64,000 nucleotides of DNA from Niveispirillum cyanobacteriorum (GTDB lineage: Bacteria; Pseudomonadota; Alphaproteobacteria; Azospirillales; Azospirillaceae). Of the stretch, positions 18,901-28,086 are shown piece by piece. The DNA lies in assembly GCF_002868735.1 (NCBI RefSeq), contig NZ_CP025611.1, positions 366,501 to 430,500 on the forward strand. Direction: 5' to 3'. The position numbers and the translations under genes were made by a program. The number at the start of each line of letters is the position of its first letter. The first letter of the stretch is position 1. Below the pieces are notes generated by a model. The model was not told where the DNA came from and did no database searches. It was given only the letters and a program-made list of their open reading frames with translations.

Positions 18901-21081
18901 GATGATGGCTGACATGCCGGCAGCGCCCACATTGGGGGTTGGGGGCGGGGAGGCGGTCTCCGCCTCCGTCCGCGGGGTGGCGGGCAGGCGAACCTGCACC
19001 AGGGTGCCGCCATCCGGGCGGTCGGTCACCGATACGGTGCCACCCAGGGGCCCGGCCACCAGCGTATAGACCATATGCAGGCCCAGACCCGTGCGCCCGT
19101 CGGCGCGGCCCGTGGTGGTGAACGGCTCAAACAGGCGGGGGCGGATATCGGGATCGATGCCGATGCCATCATCCTCCACCACCAGATCGACGGATCCATC
19201 CTGCGTCAGACTGGCCGCCACGCGGATCATGCCGGGGCGTGCGCCGGGGAAGGCATGGTCCATGCAGTTGGACAGAAGCTGTCCCAGCACCTGGGTCAGA
19301 GCGCCGCCATTGGTTTCCAGCACCAGACCCGGCTTGCTTTCCATCACGAAGCGCACATGCGGCGCATCGGTCCGCACCTCCATCGCGGGGCGCAGTTCCA
19401 TCAGCAGATCGTGCAGGTCCAGGCGGCGGCGGGTTTCGTCGGAGCGTTCGGTGGCGATCTGCTTGAAGCTTTGCACGACGGCGGCGGTGCGTTCGACGGT
19501 GGTGGTCAGCAGGTTCGCCGCTTCCTTCACCTCTGTCAGGAAATCGGCCAACTGCCGGCGCGTCATGGTGCCGGCGGCCATCGCCTCTTCCGCCGCCTCA
19601 ACCTGCTGTGCCAGATGGGTGGCGGTGGTCAGTGCGGTACCGACGGGGGTGTTCACTTCATGTGCAACACCAGCCACCAGCCGGCCCAGGCTGGCCAGTT
19701 TCTCCGACTGCACCAGCCGGTCCTGCGCCAGTTGCAGCCGGTCGACGGTTTCCGACAGATGCTTCGTCCGGTCGGCAACCTGATCCTCCAGCGCGCCGTT
19801 CAGGGCGGCCAGACGGGCGTTGGACTGCTTAGCCTGATCCAGCATGAAGCGCAGCCGGTCGATCAACAGGGCCGCCTGCAAGAACAGCATGAAGCAGTAT
19901 CCGGCCTCCATAATGCCGGTGAAGCCGACGCGATGCACCAGGGCCAGATTGGACACGCCCAGCACCGTCCAGGCGATGGCCATGGGCAGGGCCAGCGGTT
20001 GCCGCTGCTTGGCGGCCGTGCCCGTAGCCGCGATCAGGGTCATCAGGGCCAGGATCAGGCCGATGGTGGCCGTCCAGGTCAGCAGCCAGGGAAATTGCAG
20101 GGTCCACAGGCTGGCCACCGGCACCGCCAGGATGAACAGGAAGGACGGCCAGGCCAGACCCTTGCGCAAGGAACCCGGAAACAGCAGGGCCGCACTGGCC
20201 AGACAGGAGAGCCAGACGAAGGGGAACATTACGTTGTTGAGGAAACCCAGCAACTGCCCCGGCAGGGAATAGAGTACCTCGCTGCCCAGCGGCGTGTTGG
20301 AGGTCAGCTGTACCAGGGCGATGGCCACCGACATGACGGCAAAGACCAGACATTCCCGGTCGCGCGGGCGCAGGACATAAAGGATCAGGTACAGCAGGCC
20401 GATGGACAGGCAGACCGACAGGAAGGCCGTGCGGAAGGCCAGTTCCTGCTGCCAGTCGCCATACATGCTGTCGGCATCACCCAGCAGCAGGGCGCGCGGA
20501 ATGCCGCCATAGCCGCCGAAGGCCGCCACCTGCACGGTAATATCCAGCACCCCGTCGATGGGGCCGACGGCGGAGATGGCCTTCTGCCCGGCGCTGTCGG
20601 TGCTGTCGGCATCGGTGCCGACATTGCCGGCATAGATGGAGCGTTCGCCATTGACCAGCACGTTCCAGGCCACGAAGCGCTGATTATGGCGCATGGCCAG
20701 CGGCGGCGCATCCTTGGGCAGCAGCACGCGCAGATGATAGGTGCCGATCCCTTCGGCATTCAGCGGGACGCCATTCACCTTCTGGCTGGTCCAGCGGCCG
20801 GGAACGTCCAGCAGGGCCGGCGGCGGGGCGGAGCCGTCCGTGATCTCCGCCGGGGTCACCAGCCGGTCGCGCCAGAACTGCCAGTCGCCTTCCAGGAAAA
20901 TCTGCCCGTCATGGCGGAAGTCCCAGCCGCGCAAATCCAGCACGCCATCCACGGCCAGTGGGCGTTGTGTCAGGGCGGCGGACAGGCCGACCCACAGGGA
21001 TGAAAGGATCAATGTCGCGACAAGAGGCGCCCAGAACCAGCGCATCATACCGGAATGGCCCAAATAACGCTGCACGGCCAT
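18895..21081 (-). CDS. 7TM (7TMR-DISM type) sensor histidine kinase
   Basis: 728 residues. An N-terminal membrane anchor (about 15-38) is followed by a periplasmic beta-sandwich (about 40-210) of the DISMED2 kind. About seven membrane helices span 215-410. A coiled coil comes next, then HisKA with AHEVNTPVG (phosphoacceptor His at about 474) and HATPase with EDDGIGIDP and GLGLHMV. Such kinases are thought to sense carbohydrate-like or envelope ligands. No response regulator is adjacent. The HisKA segment is close to that of the kinase at the window start (both have VQSFKQ followed by SDE). The start could also be the ATG pair at 21045-21048. Confidence 0.88.
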   Translation of the reverse strand: MAVQRYLGHSGMMRWFWAPLVATLILSSLWVGLSAALTQRPLAVDGVLDLRGWDFRHDGQIFLEGDWQFWRDRLVTPAEITDGSAPPPALLDVPGRWTSQKVNGVPLNAEGIGTYHLRVLLPKDAPPLAMRHNQRFVAWNVLVNGERSIYAGNVGTDADSTDSAGQKAISAVGPIDGVLDITVQVAAFGGYGGIPRALLLGDADSMYGDWQQELAFRTAFLSVCLSIGLLYLILYVLRPRDRECLVFAVMSVAIALVQLTSNTPLGSEVLYSLPGQLLGFLNNVMFPFVWLSCLASAALLFPGSLRKGLAWPSFLFILAVPVASLWTLQFPWLLTWTATIGLILALMTLIAATGTAAKQRQPLALPMAIAWTVLGVSNLALVHRVGFTGIMEAGYCFMLFLQAALLIDRLRFMLDQAKQSNARLAALNGALEDQVADRTKHLSETVDRLQLAQDRLVQSEKLASLGRLVAGVAHEVNTPVGTALTTATHLAQQVEAAEEAMAAGTMTRRQLADFLTEVKEAANLLTTTVERTAAVVQSFKQIATERSDETRRRLDLHDLLMELRPAMEVRTDAPHVRFVMESKPGLVLETNGGALTQVLGQLLSNCMDHAFPGARPGMIRVAASLTQDGSVDLVVEDDGIGIDPDIRPRLFEPFTTTGRADGRTGLGLHMVYTLVAGPLGGTVSVTDRPDGGTLVQVRLPATPRTEAETASPPPTPNVGAAGMSAIIT

Positions 21082-21246
21082 ATTTCCGCACTATCCCGCA
21101 AAAGACGTTTCCTGTCTGTGACTTTGCGACAGTCGCGGCGGCGTTGCAATCCGCGCAAATGCCGGTACCGCCATCCGTTGACAGAAAATACACCATTTTA
21201 GGGGGCGCCGGTTGCGCAGGCCGGGGGCGCTGCTTATTTTCATGGC

Positions 21247-21777
21247 ATGGATAAGACCAATACGCCGCCTGTACCCGCCGCCATCAACCTGAAACATCTG
21301 ATTGGCCTGCTGATCGTCCTGGCGGTTGGCGCCGGTGGGGCCATGGCCGCCTGCACCGACGCCGCCGCCGATGGTGTCAACTGGCGCCGCTGCTACATGG
21401 ATGGGCGTGATCTGAAATCCGTATCGCTGTCCCAGGCCATGTTGCGCGAGGCGACGTTCCAGCGCAGCGACCTGTCGGGGGCGACCCTGACCGGTGCCGA
21501 TGCCTATCGCGCCAAGTTCCTGTCGGCCCGCCTGGACCGGGTGGTAATGGATGGTGCCCGCCTGATCGAAGCGGACCTGACCCGCGCCGAGTTGTCCGGG
21601 GCCAGCCTGAAGAATGCCGATCTGCGCAATGCCAAGCTGGTGGGCGCCATCATGAAGGGGGCCGACCTGACGGGAGCCAGACTGGACGGGGCCGACCTGC
21701 GCAATGCGGATCTGGCCGGTGCGCGATGGGCCGATGGTCGTCTGTGCGGCGAAGGGTCGGTTGGACAGTGCCATTAA
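21247..21777 (+). CDS. membrane-anchored pentapeptide-repeat protein
   Basis: 176 residues. A hydrophobic segment at 17-35 (signal peptide or anchor, ending AMAAC) precedes about twenty pentapeptide units of the A[D/N]LxX type from residue 55 to 165. Examples are LSGATLTGAD, ADLTRAELSGASLKNADLRN and the later ADLTGARLDGADLRN. The units should fold into a right-handed quadrilateral beta helix. Three Cys residues, two near the N-terminus and one at the end, may form disulfides if the protein is exported. The function is unknown. It is divergent from the sensor kinase gene. Confidence 0.82.
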   Translation: MDKTNTPPVPAAINLKHLIGLLIVLAVGAGGAMAACTDAAADGVNWRRCYMDGRDLKSVSLSQAMLREATFQRSDLSGATLTGADAYRAKFLSARLDRVVMDGARLIEADLTRAELSGASLKNADLRNAKLVGAIMKGADLTGARLDGADLRNADLAGARWADGRLCGEGSVGQCH

Positions 21778-21894
21778 TCAGCGTTCCCTGATGTCTCACG
21801 GCAGCATTGCGCCCATTATATTACCGCTAACTTTGACAAAATGGCCGATCTGAGCAATCTTCCCGACGCTTCTGGATAGCGCGGGACTGTGGTG

Positions 21895-22299
21895 ATGTTT
21901 TCTGTCGGCTTTCGTGCAGGATTTATTACTGTCTCGCGACAGAATGATGTCATCACCCTGCTTGTCACGGGCGAGGTGATGCCAGTAGATGTCGATCTGG
22001 CCATTGAGATCGGGCATGAGTTGGGCATCTACCGTGGCTGCCGGTCCGTTCTGATTGATCTGCGCCGATTTGTCGGTGTCGTTGACTGGGGCGTTGTTCG
22101 CCGCATGGGCCGGTATGCCCCCTGGGTGCATGGGTCGGGCACAAAGCTGGCTTATCTGCTGCGGGAAGAGGGCCTAGCCCTGATGGCCGTCACGGCGTGT
22201 CATTACCCCCGCGCCCATCACAATGCCTTTCGCGATGAGGGGGCTGCCCGCGCCTGGTTGCGGGAGGAAGCGCCCCTGCCACGGAATCTGGCCGCTTAA
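21895..22299 (+). CDS. SpoIIAA/STAS-like small protein, copy 1
   Basis: 134 residues from the ATG at 21895 (two in-frame GTG codons precede it). It begins MFSVG and carries a STAS/SpoIIAA-like core: a strand ITLLVTGEV, a helix, then the strand SVLIDLRRFVGVVDWG and a helix. This places it with the SpoIIAA-like family, though weakly. The next gene is a clear paralogue with the same MFSVG start and the LVDIRRFTGSIDWG core. The role is unknown; STAS-like folds often act in signalling partner switches or bind lipids. Confidence 0.65.
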   Translation: MFSVGFRAGFITVSRQNDVITLLVTGEVMPVDVDLAIEIGHELGIYRGCRSVLIDLRRFVGVVDWGVVRRMGRYAPWVHGSGTKLAYLLREEGLALMAVTACHYPRAHHNAFRDEGAARAWLREEAPLPRNLAA

Positions 22300-22428
22300 A
22301 ATCAGACTTGCCGGAAAACCGAAGCGAGTTTCAGGAATAATCGTATAATTTATTCACGTGGTCATTGACGTACTGGGTGGTGAAAGTCATAGTGCGCGCC
22401 GCTTTTCCGGTTAGCAGATTGCCCTGGC

Positions 22429-22830
22429 ATGTTTTCAGTCGGTCACCGATCAGGCTATATCTCCGTCGCCTTGAGCGAGGGGTTTCTCTGTTTCCTTTTG
22501 GTGGGTGATGTGCCGCCGGGGGATATCGAGATGGCCATGGGACTGGCGGTGGAGGATGCGCTGCTGCGTCCAGACAACCGTGTGCTGGTGGATATCCGCC
22601 GGTTCACGGGATCCATCGATTGGGGCATGATCCGTGACCTGCGCCGGCATGCGCCCTGGTCGACCAACGCACAGAATTCAGTACGTTGTGCCTATCTGCT
22701 GCCCGACAATTATCCGCGCTTTCTGACCATCCTGGCCAGCTTCTATCCCGGTGCCAAGCATCGCGCCTTCAAGGACGACGCCTCGGCCCTGCGCTGGCTG
22801 GTACAGGTGCCGGCCAGCGCCTGTGCTTGA
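22429..22830 (+). CDS. SpoIIAA/STAS-like small protein, copy 2
   Basis: 133 residues, a paralogue of the gene 130 nt upstream. Shared features are the MFSVG start, the VLVDIRRFTGSIDWG core, the RRHAPW motif, a Y-LLP/R strand and a C-terminal FYPGAKHRAFKD with a final helix. No enzymatic motif is visible. The two genes most likely arose by tandem duplication and diverged throughout, keeping the central strand and the Trp-Gly turn. No partner kinase or phosphatase is next to them. The call to the SpoIIAA-like family is by motif only. Confidence 0.68.
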   Translation: MFSVGHRSGYISVALSEGFLCFLLVGDVPPGDIEMAMGLAVEDALLRPDNRVLVDIRRFTGSIDWGMIRDLRRHAPWSTNAQNSVRCAYLLPDNYPRFLTILASFYPGAKHRAFKDDASALRWLVQVPASACA

Positions 22831-22936
22831 GGATGTTCGGGCATGGCGCCCCTGCCGCCGATGAGGCTGGCGGGCGGTGCGGTAGACCGGTAAAAGGCTG
22901 GGCAGATTGTTGAAATCCCGTCCGGAACCGACCGAT

Positions 22937-24289
22937 ATGGCCCTGATCACCCCCCGCACCCCCGCCGGCACCATGGAATTGCTGCCGCGCCGTCAGGTCA
23001 CCTTCCAGCGCATGCTGGACACGATCCGCCGCAATTACGAACGGTTCGGCTTCATCCCGCTGGAGACGCCGGTATTCGAGGTGGCGGACGTGCTTCTGTC
23101 CAAGTCGGGTGGGGAGACGGAAAAGCAGGTCTATTTCGTGCAGTCGACGGGCGCCATCGAACAGGGTCACAAGCCCGATCTGGCCATGCGCTTTGATCTG
23201 ACGGTGCCCACCGCCCGCTATGTCGCGCAGTATGAGCGCGAGCTGGCCTTTCCCTTCCGCCGCTATCAGATGCAGCGCGTCTATCGCGGCGAGCGGGCGC
23301 AGAAGGGCCGGTACCGCGAATTCTATCAGTGCGATATCGACGTGATTGGCAAGGACAGTTTGCCTGTCGCCTATGATGCCGAGATGCCCGCTGTCATCTA
23401 TTCCGTGTTCACGGAGCTGAATGTCGGGCCGTTCCAGATCAACTTCAACAATCGCAAGATCCTGCTGGGCATGTTCGAGGCGCTGGGGGTGACCGACCCC
23501 GGCATCCGCATTCTGGTGCTGCGGCAAGTGGACAAGCTGGACAAGCTGTCGCGCGAGGATGTTCTGAACCTGCTGACGGCGGACGGCATTGCCCTGTCAG
23601 GTGAACAGGCGGCCAGCGTACTGGACATGATCGGGTTCAGCGGGTCGTCGGCGGACACGCTGGCTCATCTCGACCGCCTGGGTCTGGACAATGACCTGTT
23701 CAAGGAAGGCGTGGAGGAACTGCGTCAGGTGGTGGCGGCCCTGATCGCCTTCGGCGTGCCGGAGACGCATTGGCGTATCAATCTGGCCATTGCCCGTGGT
23801 CTGGATTACTACACGGGCACCGTCTATGAGACGTTCCTGACCGATCACCGGTCGCTGGGTTCCGTCTGCTCCGGCGGGCGGTATGAGAATCTGGCCGGGC
23901 TTTATACCAAGTCGAAGCTGCCGGGCGTGGGCATCTCCATCGGCTTGACGCGCCTGTTCTATGCGCTGGAGCAGGCCGGGATCGTTAAGGATGGCGACAG
24001 TTCCGTGCAGGCCCTGGTCACACAGTTCGATCCCAGCCTGTTGAACGATTATCTCGCCATCGGTGCCGCCCTGCGCCAGGGCGGGGTGAATACCGAGATC
24101 TATCTGTCGCCCGACAAGCCGGCCAAGCAGTTCAAATATGCCGATAAGGCCGGCATCCGTTACGCGGTAATCATGGGCAGCGACGAGAAGGCCAAGGGCG
24201 AGGTCCTGGTGAAGGACATGGTGGCCGGCACGCAGGAAGCTGTGAAGCTTGGGGAACTGGTGGGTTGGTTCAAAGGGGCGATTGGGTGA
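22937..24289 (+). CDS. hisS: histidine--tRNA ligase
   Basis: 450 residues from the ATG at 22937; a TTG at 22907 would add ten. Class II synthetase core: motif 2 in [23 protein letters not shown] (about 115-140), the histidine-binding segments [11 protein letters not shown] (about 285) and [14 protein letters not shown], and motif 3 in [12 protein letters not shown]. An anticodon-binding alpha/beta domain forms the last 90 residues. The N-terminus ([17 protein letters not shown]) is of the variant seen in a subset of HisRS proteins. It charges tRNA-His. Transcription probably ends near the hairpin repeat just downstream. Confidence 0.93.
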   Translation: MALITPRTPAGTMELLPRRQVTFQRMLDTIRRNYERFGFIPLETPVFEVADVLLSKSGGETEKQVYFVQSTGAIEQGHKPDLAMRFDLTVPTARYVAQYERELAFPFRRYQMQRVYRGERAQKGRYREFYQCDIDVIGKDSLPVAYDAEMPAVIYSVFTELNVGPFQINFNNRKILLGMFEALGVTDPGIRILVLRQVDKLDKLSREDVLNLLTADGIALSGEQAASVLDMIGFSGSSADTLAHLDRLGLDNDLFKEGVEELRQVVAALIAFGVPETHWRINLAIARGLDYYTGTVYETFLTDHRSLGSVCSGGRYENLAGLYTKSKLPGVGISIGLTRLFYALEQAGIVKDGDSSVQALVTQFDPSLLNDYLAIGAALRQGGVNTEIYLSPDKPAKQFKYADKAGIRYAVIMGSDEKAKGEVLVKDMVAGTQEAVKLGELVGWFKGAIG

Positions 24290-24292
24290 GGT

Positions 24293-24327
24293 GTAGCGCG
24301 GATTATGCTTCGCCTAATCCGCGCTAC
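24293..24327. repeat. hairpin repeat (TAATCCGCGCTAC family)
   Basis: Perfect 13-bp arms GTAGCGCGGATTA and TAATCCGCGCTAC with a 9-nt loop, starting 4 nt after the hisS stop. The same arms occur at 14886-14972. It lacks a T-run, so it may act as an mRNA 3' end stabiliser rather than a terminator. Confidence 0.85.
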
Positions 24328-24468
24328 GGATGGTGATTTTCGCCACTTCGTCGTCATATCTGATATCGTGCGACCCCTTCCCCCACGCATTCCCGCCCTT
24401 TTCCGGGTTGGCACGGGTGTTGCTGTACTCAGGTCAGAACCAACCGATCAAATCGGAGCCTGACCATC

Positions 24469-25239
24469 ATGTCGCTGAAAGCCGCCCTGTTCGCCTCTGC
24501 CCTGACCCTGACGGCGCTGCCGGCGCTGGCGTTCGGGCCGCAGGATTATGCCGCCCGTGAGGTGACGGTGCAGGATGTCGTGGGCCGGCTGGAGGTGAAG
24601 GTGGATGCCGGCGCCTCCAAGGTGACGGCCAGTGTCACCGGCCCCGACCGCTGGGTACAGTTGGTCGAGGTGAAGAAGGAAGGCGACGATCTGGTCATCC
24701 ATCAGAAGGACAGCCCGCGTGACCGCCGCTGGCGCGACAAGGATGACTGGATCACCGTCACCCTGACCGTTCCCGCCGGCACCAAGCTGGAGATTGACGG
24801 CTTTACGGGGGAGGGGACGGTCGGCGACCTGCGCGGTGCCCTGTCCGTTGACGGCATGAATTCCGGCACGCTGACCGTGGGCCGGGTGTCCACGGCCAGC
24901 ATCGGCATCGACGGGTCGGGCGATGTGAAGCTGGGCGATGTCGACCGTGATGTCGAAGTGGAGATCAATGGCAGCGGCTCCGTCATCACGGGTCGCACCA
25001 GCGGCAAGACGGCGCTGGAGATTAACGGGTCGGGCGAGATCTCGCTGGCCCATGCCAATGGCCCCATCAATGCCGAGATCAACGGCTCCGGCGATATCCG
25101 CATTCAGTCCGGTGTTGCCGATCCGCTGGCCGTGGAGATCAACGGTTCCGGCTCGCTGCTGCTGGACGGTGTTGCCCGCAATCAGAGCATTGACCAGTCC
25201 GGTTCCGGCAATGTCCGCGTGACGGGCCGGAGCAGTTAA
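24469..25239 (+). CDS. exported DUF2807-type protein with NGSG repeats, copy 1
   Basis: 256 residues. Signal peptide of about 21 residues ending ALPALA. The mature protein starts with a strand-rich part and then shows repeated EINGSG units about 20 residues apart (near 165, 185, 205 and 225, with related GIDGSGD and QSGSGN turns). This is the DUF2807 (head GIN) beta-helix pattern. It is probably periplasmic or outer-membrane associated; no enzymatic role is known. The next gene is a paralogue with GAGD-type turns. The ATG was chosen for the intact signal peptide, with GGAGCC upstream. Confidence 0.82.
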   Translation: MSLKAALFASALTLTALPALAFGPQDYAAREVTVQDVVGRLEVKVDAGASKVTASVTGPDRWVQLVEVKKEGDDLVIHQKDSPRDRRWRDKDDWITVTLTVPAGTKLEIDGFTGEGTVGDLRGALSVDGMNSGTLTVGRVSTASIGIDGSGDVKLGDVDRDVEVEINGSGSVITGRTSGKTALEINGSGEISLAHANGPINAEINGSGDIRIQSGVADPLAVEINGSGSLLLDGVARNQSIDQSGSGNVRVTGRSS

Positions 25240-25244
25240 AGGCG

Positions 25245-25306
25245 CCCTCAAGCGCCGGGCGCCGCCATCCGGCGGCTCGGGCTTGCGCGTGCATGGGCAC
25301 GCGGGC
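25245..25306. repeat. dispersed GC-rich repeat, copy 1
   Basis: Starts CCCTCAAGCGCCGGGCGCC and includes the hairpin GCCGCCatCCGGCGGC. A nearly identical copy is at 50476-50536. Downstream, CCGAGCC and GGCTCGG flank another possible stem. This is a REP-like intergenic element between the twin DUF2807 genes. Confidence 0.8.
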
Positions 25307-25459
25307 GCTCAACGCGCCAACCGAGCCATGCTGAGTTCCACTCACCACGGCTCGGTATCGGTCGCACTCAAATTCTGTACGTCGTTCCATCCCGCCGCCC
25401 TGCGTGGCGGGAAACGGGGAAAGTTTGTCTGCAACCTGGGCCGTGGGGGGCCTTTGATC

Positions 25460-26257
25460 ATGCGTAAATCCGCTTCTGTGCTTTTCGCTGGTATCGCGTT
25501 CGTTGCCATGGCCGGGCTTGCCCAGGCCGAGAATTCGGGTCCGATGCGGTTCGACGGATCGGACCTGACCATCCGCGACGTGGTGGGCGAGGTGAAGGTG
25601 AATGTCGATCCGTCGGCCAAGGACGTGATTGTCACCATCGATGCCAAGCCGGAGGAATTCCCGATGCTGTCGGCGCGGGCTGGTGATGGCGGCGTGGTCG
25701 TCGCCCGCACCAAGCCCATCGAAAAGCAGGGGCGCCGTGACTGGAAAATGGATGATGGCGACGTGGTCATCACCATCACGATCCCCAAGGGCGGCTCCAT
25801 CCGCATCGATGACATGGTCGGCAAGCTGGAAGTGGGGGACCTGGACGGCCCGCTGACCGCCGATATCCGCGCGGCGGCTGACCTGAAGACCGGCCGGTTG
25901 AGCGCGGCCCGCATCGATGTGGCGGGTGCCGCCGGCATCCGTACCGGCGATATTGCCGGCAAGCTGGACCTGAACATCGCCGGAGCGGGCGATATTGATA
26001 TCGGCACCGTGCGACAGGGCGCGGATATCAAGATCGCCGGGTTCGGCAATGTCGATGTCGCCGGCGTCAATGGCCCCGTCTCCGTGAGGGTCAGTGGCGT
26101 CGGCGATGTCGATCTTAATGACGGCAAGGTCGATCTGCTGGACGTGTCGGTGTCCGGCCTCGGCTCCGTCAATTTCGATGGGGAAGCCAAGGACCGCCGC
26201 ATCAGCTCTTCCGGGCTGGCCAGCGTGCGGGTCAATGGCAAGAAGATTTCCGGTTGA
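25460..26257 (+). CDS. exported DUF2807-type protein, copy 2
   Basis: 265 residues from the ATG at 25460, preceded by GGGGGG. Signal peptide of about 23 residues ending GLAQA. The mature part has an N-terminal strand region (IRDVVGEVKVNVDPSAKDV) matching copy 1 (VQDVVGRLEVKVDAGASKV). Repeated turns follow (AAGIRTGDIAG, AGAGDIDIG, GFGNVDVAG, GVGDVDLN, GLGSVNFDG) about 20 residues apart, as expected of a beta-helix. Likely located in the periplasm or at the outer membrane. The function is unknown. A strong terminator follows. Confidence 0.82.
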   Translation: MRKSASVLFAGIAFVAMAGLAQAENSGPMRFDGSDLTIRDVVGEVKVNVDPSAKDVIVTIDAKPEEFPMLSARAGDGGVVVARTKPIEKQGRRDWKMDDGDVVITITIPKGGSIRIDDMVGKLEVGDLDGPLTADIRAAADLKTGRLSAARIDVAGAAGIRTGDIAGKLDLNIAGAGDIDIGTVRQGADIKIAGFGNVDVAGVNGPVSVRVSGVGDVDLNDGKVDLLDVSVSGLGSVNFDGEAKDRRISSSGLASVRVNGKKISG

Positions 26258-26284
26258 GGATCGTCAGCCACATCGGAAAACAAA

Positions 26285-26321
26285 CAGCCGGGTGTCGTGG
26301 GACGCCCGGCTGCGTTTTTTT
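26285..26321 (+). terminator. rho-independent terminator
   Basis: 12-bp stem (CAGCCGGGTGTC with GACGCCCGGCTG, one G-T pair), loop GTGG, then seven T within a few bases. It ends the DUF2807 transcript and faces the converging small-gene pair. Confidence 0.9.
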
Positions 26322-26334
26322 GAGCAACTTTGTC

Positions 26335-26643
26335 TTAGCTGAACAGGCGCGCGAAGAAGCCCTTGGGCTTTTCCGGGGCTTTGCCCGCCGCCTTGGGCGC
26401 GCTGGAGGGCTTGCCCAGCACATATTCGTTGCGGAACCGTTCAAAATCCTCCTTGCGGCCGAACTTGAACAGGACCTTCAACACATTGCTGCGCATGCCG
26501 GTATCCACGCTCATCTCTTCCTGCATGCCCAGGAATTCAAGTGCCCAAAGGCCCTTGATATTGGCGTTGATCCAGTCCTCTGCCTTTTCCATGTCGCCAC
26601 GATTCTTGAACTTCATCGTGGTTTCAAAGCTATAGCTGCTCAT
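26335..26643 (-). CDS. small conserved-looking protein of unknown function
   Basis: 102 residues with AAAGGGG before the ATG. An alpha/beta N-terminal part (SYSFETTMKFKNRGDMEKAEDWINANI) is followed by a second similar segment (VLKVLFKFGRKEDFERFRNEY). The tail is Ala/Pro/Lys-rich and ends KGFFARLFS. The two F-x-F-K-N/G-R repeats look like a ferredoxin-like beta-alpha-beta. The last residues may be an amphipathic membrane-contact helix. It follows the gene above it by 14 nt and is probably co-transcribed with it. Confidence 0.65.
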   Translation of the reverse strand: MSSYSFETTMKFKNRGDMEKAEDWINANIKGLWALEFLGMQEEMSVDTGMRSNVLKVLFKFGRKEDFERFRNEYVLGKPSSAPKAAGKAPEKPKGFFARLFS

Positions 26644-26657
26644 GTCGTCAGCCCCTT

Positions 26658-26954
26658 TCAGCCGAACAGGTGGGACAGCACGACAAGCACGACGATGGCG
26701 CCGATCAGCGACAGCACCGGGTTGTTGCGCACGAAATCGGCCAGCGGCTCCAGAAAGGCCGGGGTGCCGGGCGGGGCCGAGGTGGTGGCCGTGGAAGTGG
26801 CCGCGGCGGCGGGTTCCGGGTCGCGCGGCGGCGGCAGGGCGGCACCGGCCCCGGCGATCCGGTCTTCCAGTGCGGCCAGTCGGGCCTCTATCCGGTCCAG
26901 GCGGGACGTTTCCGCGTGAGGATCGGGTTGCGGGGTCAGTTCACTGTCACTCAT
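26658..26954 (-). CDS. small protein with coiled coil and C-terminal membrane helix
   Basis: 98 residues. Residues 15-38 form a coiled coil (SRLDRIEARLAALEDRIAGAG), 40-65 a Pro/Ala/Thr-rich linker, and 75-97 a single transmembrane helix (PVLSLIGAIVVLVVLSHLFG). It is probably a tail-anchored inner-membrane protein. Its downstream partner follows by 14 nt. No family recognised. Confidence 0.6.
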   Translation of the reverse strand: MSDSELTPQPDPHAETSRLDRIEARLAALEDRIAGAGAALPPPRDPEPAAAATSTATTSAPPGTPAFLEPLADFVRNNPVLSLIGAIVVLVVLSHLFG

Positions 26955-27101
26955 CGCGCCAACCGCCTGTGATTGTCATACTGTTGCCATGGCGGGACCT
27001 AAGATAAACGTTTCGCATCCGCGATAGGAAGGGGGGATGGCATACCCCCATCCGATGGAGATAAGCCCCTTACCCCCGCTTCCCCTGAACGGAGTAGTTG
27101 A

Positions 27102-28079
27102 ATGCCGCGTCCCCTTCTGCGTCTGCCCGCCGCCCTGTTCCTGGCGCTGACGCTGGCCGGCTGTGCCATCGGTCAGGACGGGCCGCCCAGCGTGCCGGTG
27201 GCGTTGCTGGAGGAAGTGGCCGCCCCGGTGCGGGCGGGGGGGCTGATCTGGCGCGGGACCCTGCATCTGCGCGATGCGAATCCGGATTTCGGTGGCCTGT
27301 CCTCGCTCCGTGTCAGCCCGGACGGGTCGCAGTTCGTGGCGATCAGCGACCGGGGTAAGCGCGTTGCGGGGCGGTTATCCTATGGGCCGGCGGGGGAGTT
27401 GGTCGCGGCAGGGAGTTACAGCATCGATCAGCTGCTGGGCGCGGACGGGCAGGCACTGCCGGGCTTCTTCAACGATACAGAGGGTCTGGCCCTGATCGGC
27501 GATTGGCCGGGCGATGGCTGGGCCGTGTCGATGGAGCGGCGGCATTCCATCCTGCGCTACCCCCCGGCCTTGGCCGGATCGGCGGCGGCGGAACTGCCGG
27601 TGCCGGACGGGTTTGCGCAGCTTCCGTTCAATTCGGGGATCGAGACGTTGCTGTCGCTGCCCGATGGTCGCCTGCTGGCCATTGCCGAGGATGGGGACGG
27701 GCAGGGGCGGCACCGCGCCTGGATCGGCGGTCCGGGGGCGTGGGCGGAGTTCACCTATCAAGGGCTGCCGCCCTTCCTGCCGGTGGACGCGGCACGCCTG
27801 CCCGATGGTGGCATTCTGGTGCTTGAACGCCGGGTGGGCCTGCTGGGTGGCTGGGGCAGCCGCATCGTGCGGGTGGATTCCAGTGCCTTGAAGACCGGTG
27901 CGGTGGCGCAGGGCCAGGAGATCGCGCGTTTACAGCCGCCCATGGCGACCGAGAATTATGAGGGGATCGACACGCGACCCCTGCCGGGCGGCGGGGTCGC
28001 GGTCTATCTGGTATCCGACAACAACTTCAAGCCGGTCATTCAGCGCACATTGCTGACCATGTTTGAATGGCGGCCGTGA
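27102..28079 (+). CDS. phytase-like / esterase-like beta-propeller lipoprotein
   Basis: 325 residues with GGAG before the ATG. Signal peptide with lipobox LAGC (Cys at about 21), so a lipoprotein of the inner or outer membrane. The mature part has propeller motifs: GGLSSLRVSPDGSQFVAISDRG, FNDTEGLALIG, FNSGIETLLSLPDGRLLAIAEDG and NYEGIDTRPLPGG, ending LVSDNNFKPVIQRTLL. This fits the 'esterase-like activity of phytase' family, whose substrate is not settled. It stands alone between two minus-strand units. Confidence 0.82.
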   Translation: MPRPLLRLPAALFLALTLAGCAIGQDGPPSVPVALLEEVAAPVRAGGLIWRGTLHLRDANPDFGGLSSLRVSPDGSQFVAISDRGKRVAGRLSYGPAGELVAAGSYSIDQLLGADGQALPGFFNDTEGLALIGDWPGDGWAVSMERRHSILRYPPALAGSAAAELPVPDGFAQLPFNSGIETLLSLPDGRLLAIAEDGDGQGRHRAWIGGPGAWAEFTYQGLPPFLPVDAARLPDGGILVLERRVGLLGGWGSRIVRVDSSALKTGAVAQGQEIARLQPPMATENYEGIDTRPLPGGGVAVYLVSDNNFKPVIQRTLLTMFEWRP

Positions 28080-28086
28080 CGCTGGA

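Noticed and set aside
19075..21003. 642-codon plus-strand open frame opposite the 7TM kinase
   Set aside because: Antisense shadow; Gln/His/Gly-rich translation without domains.
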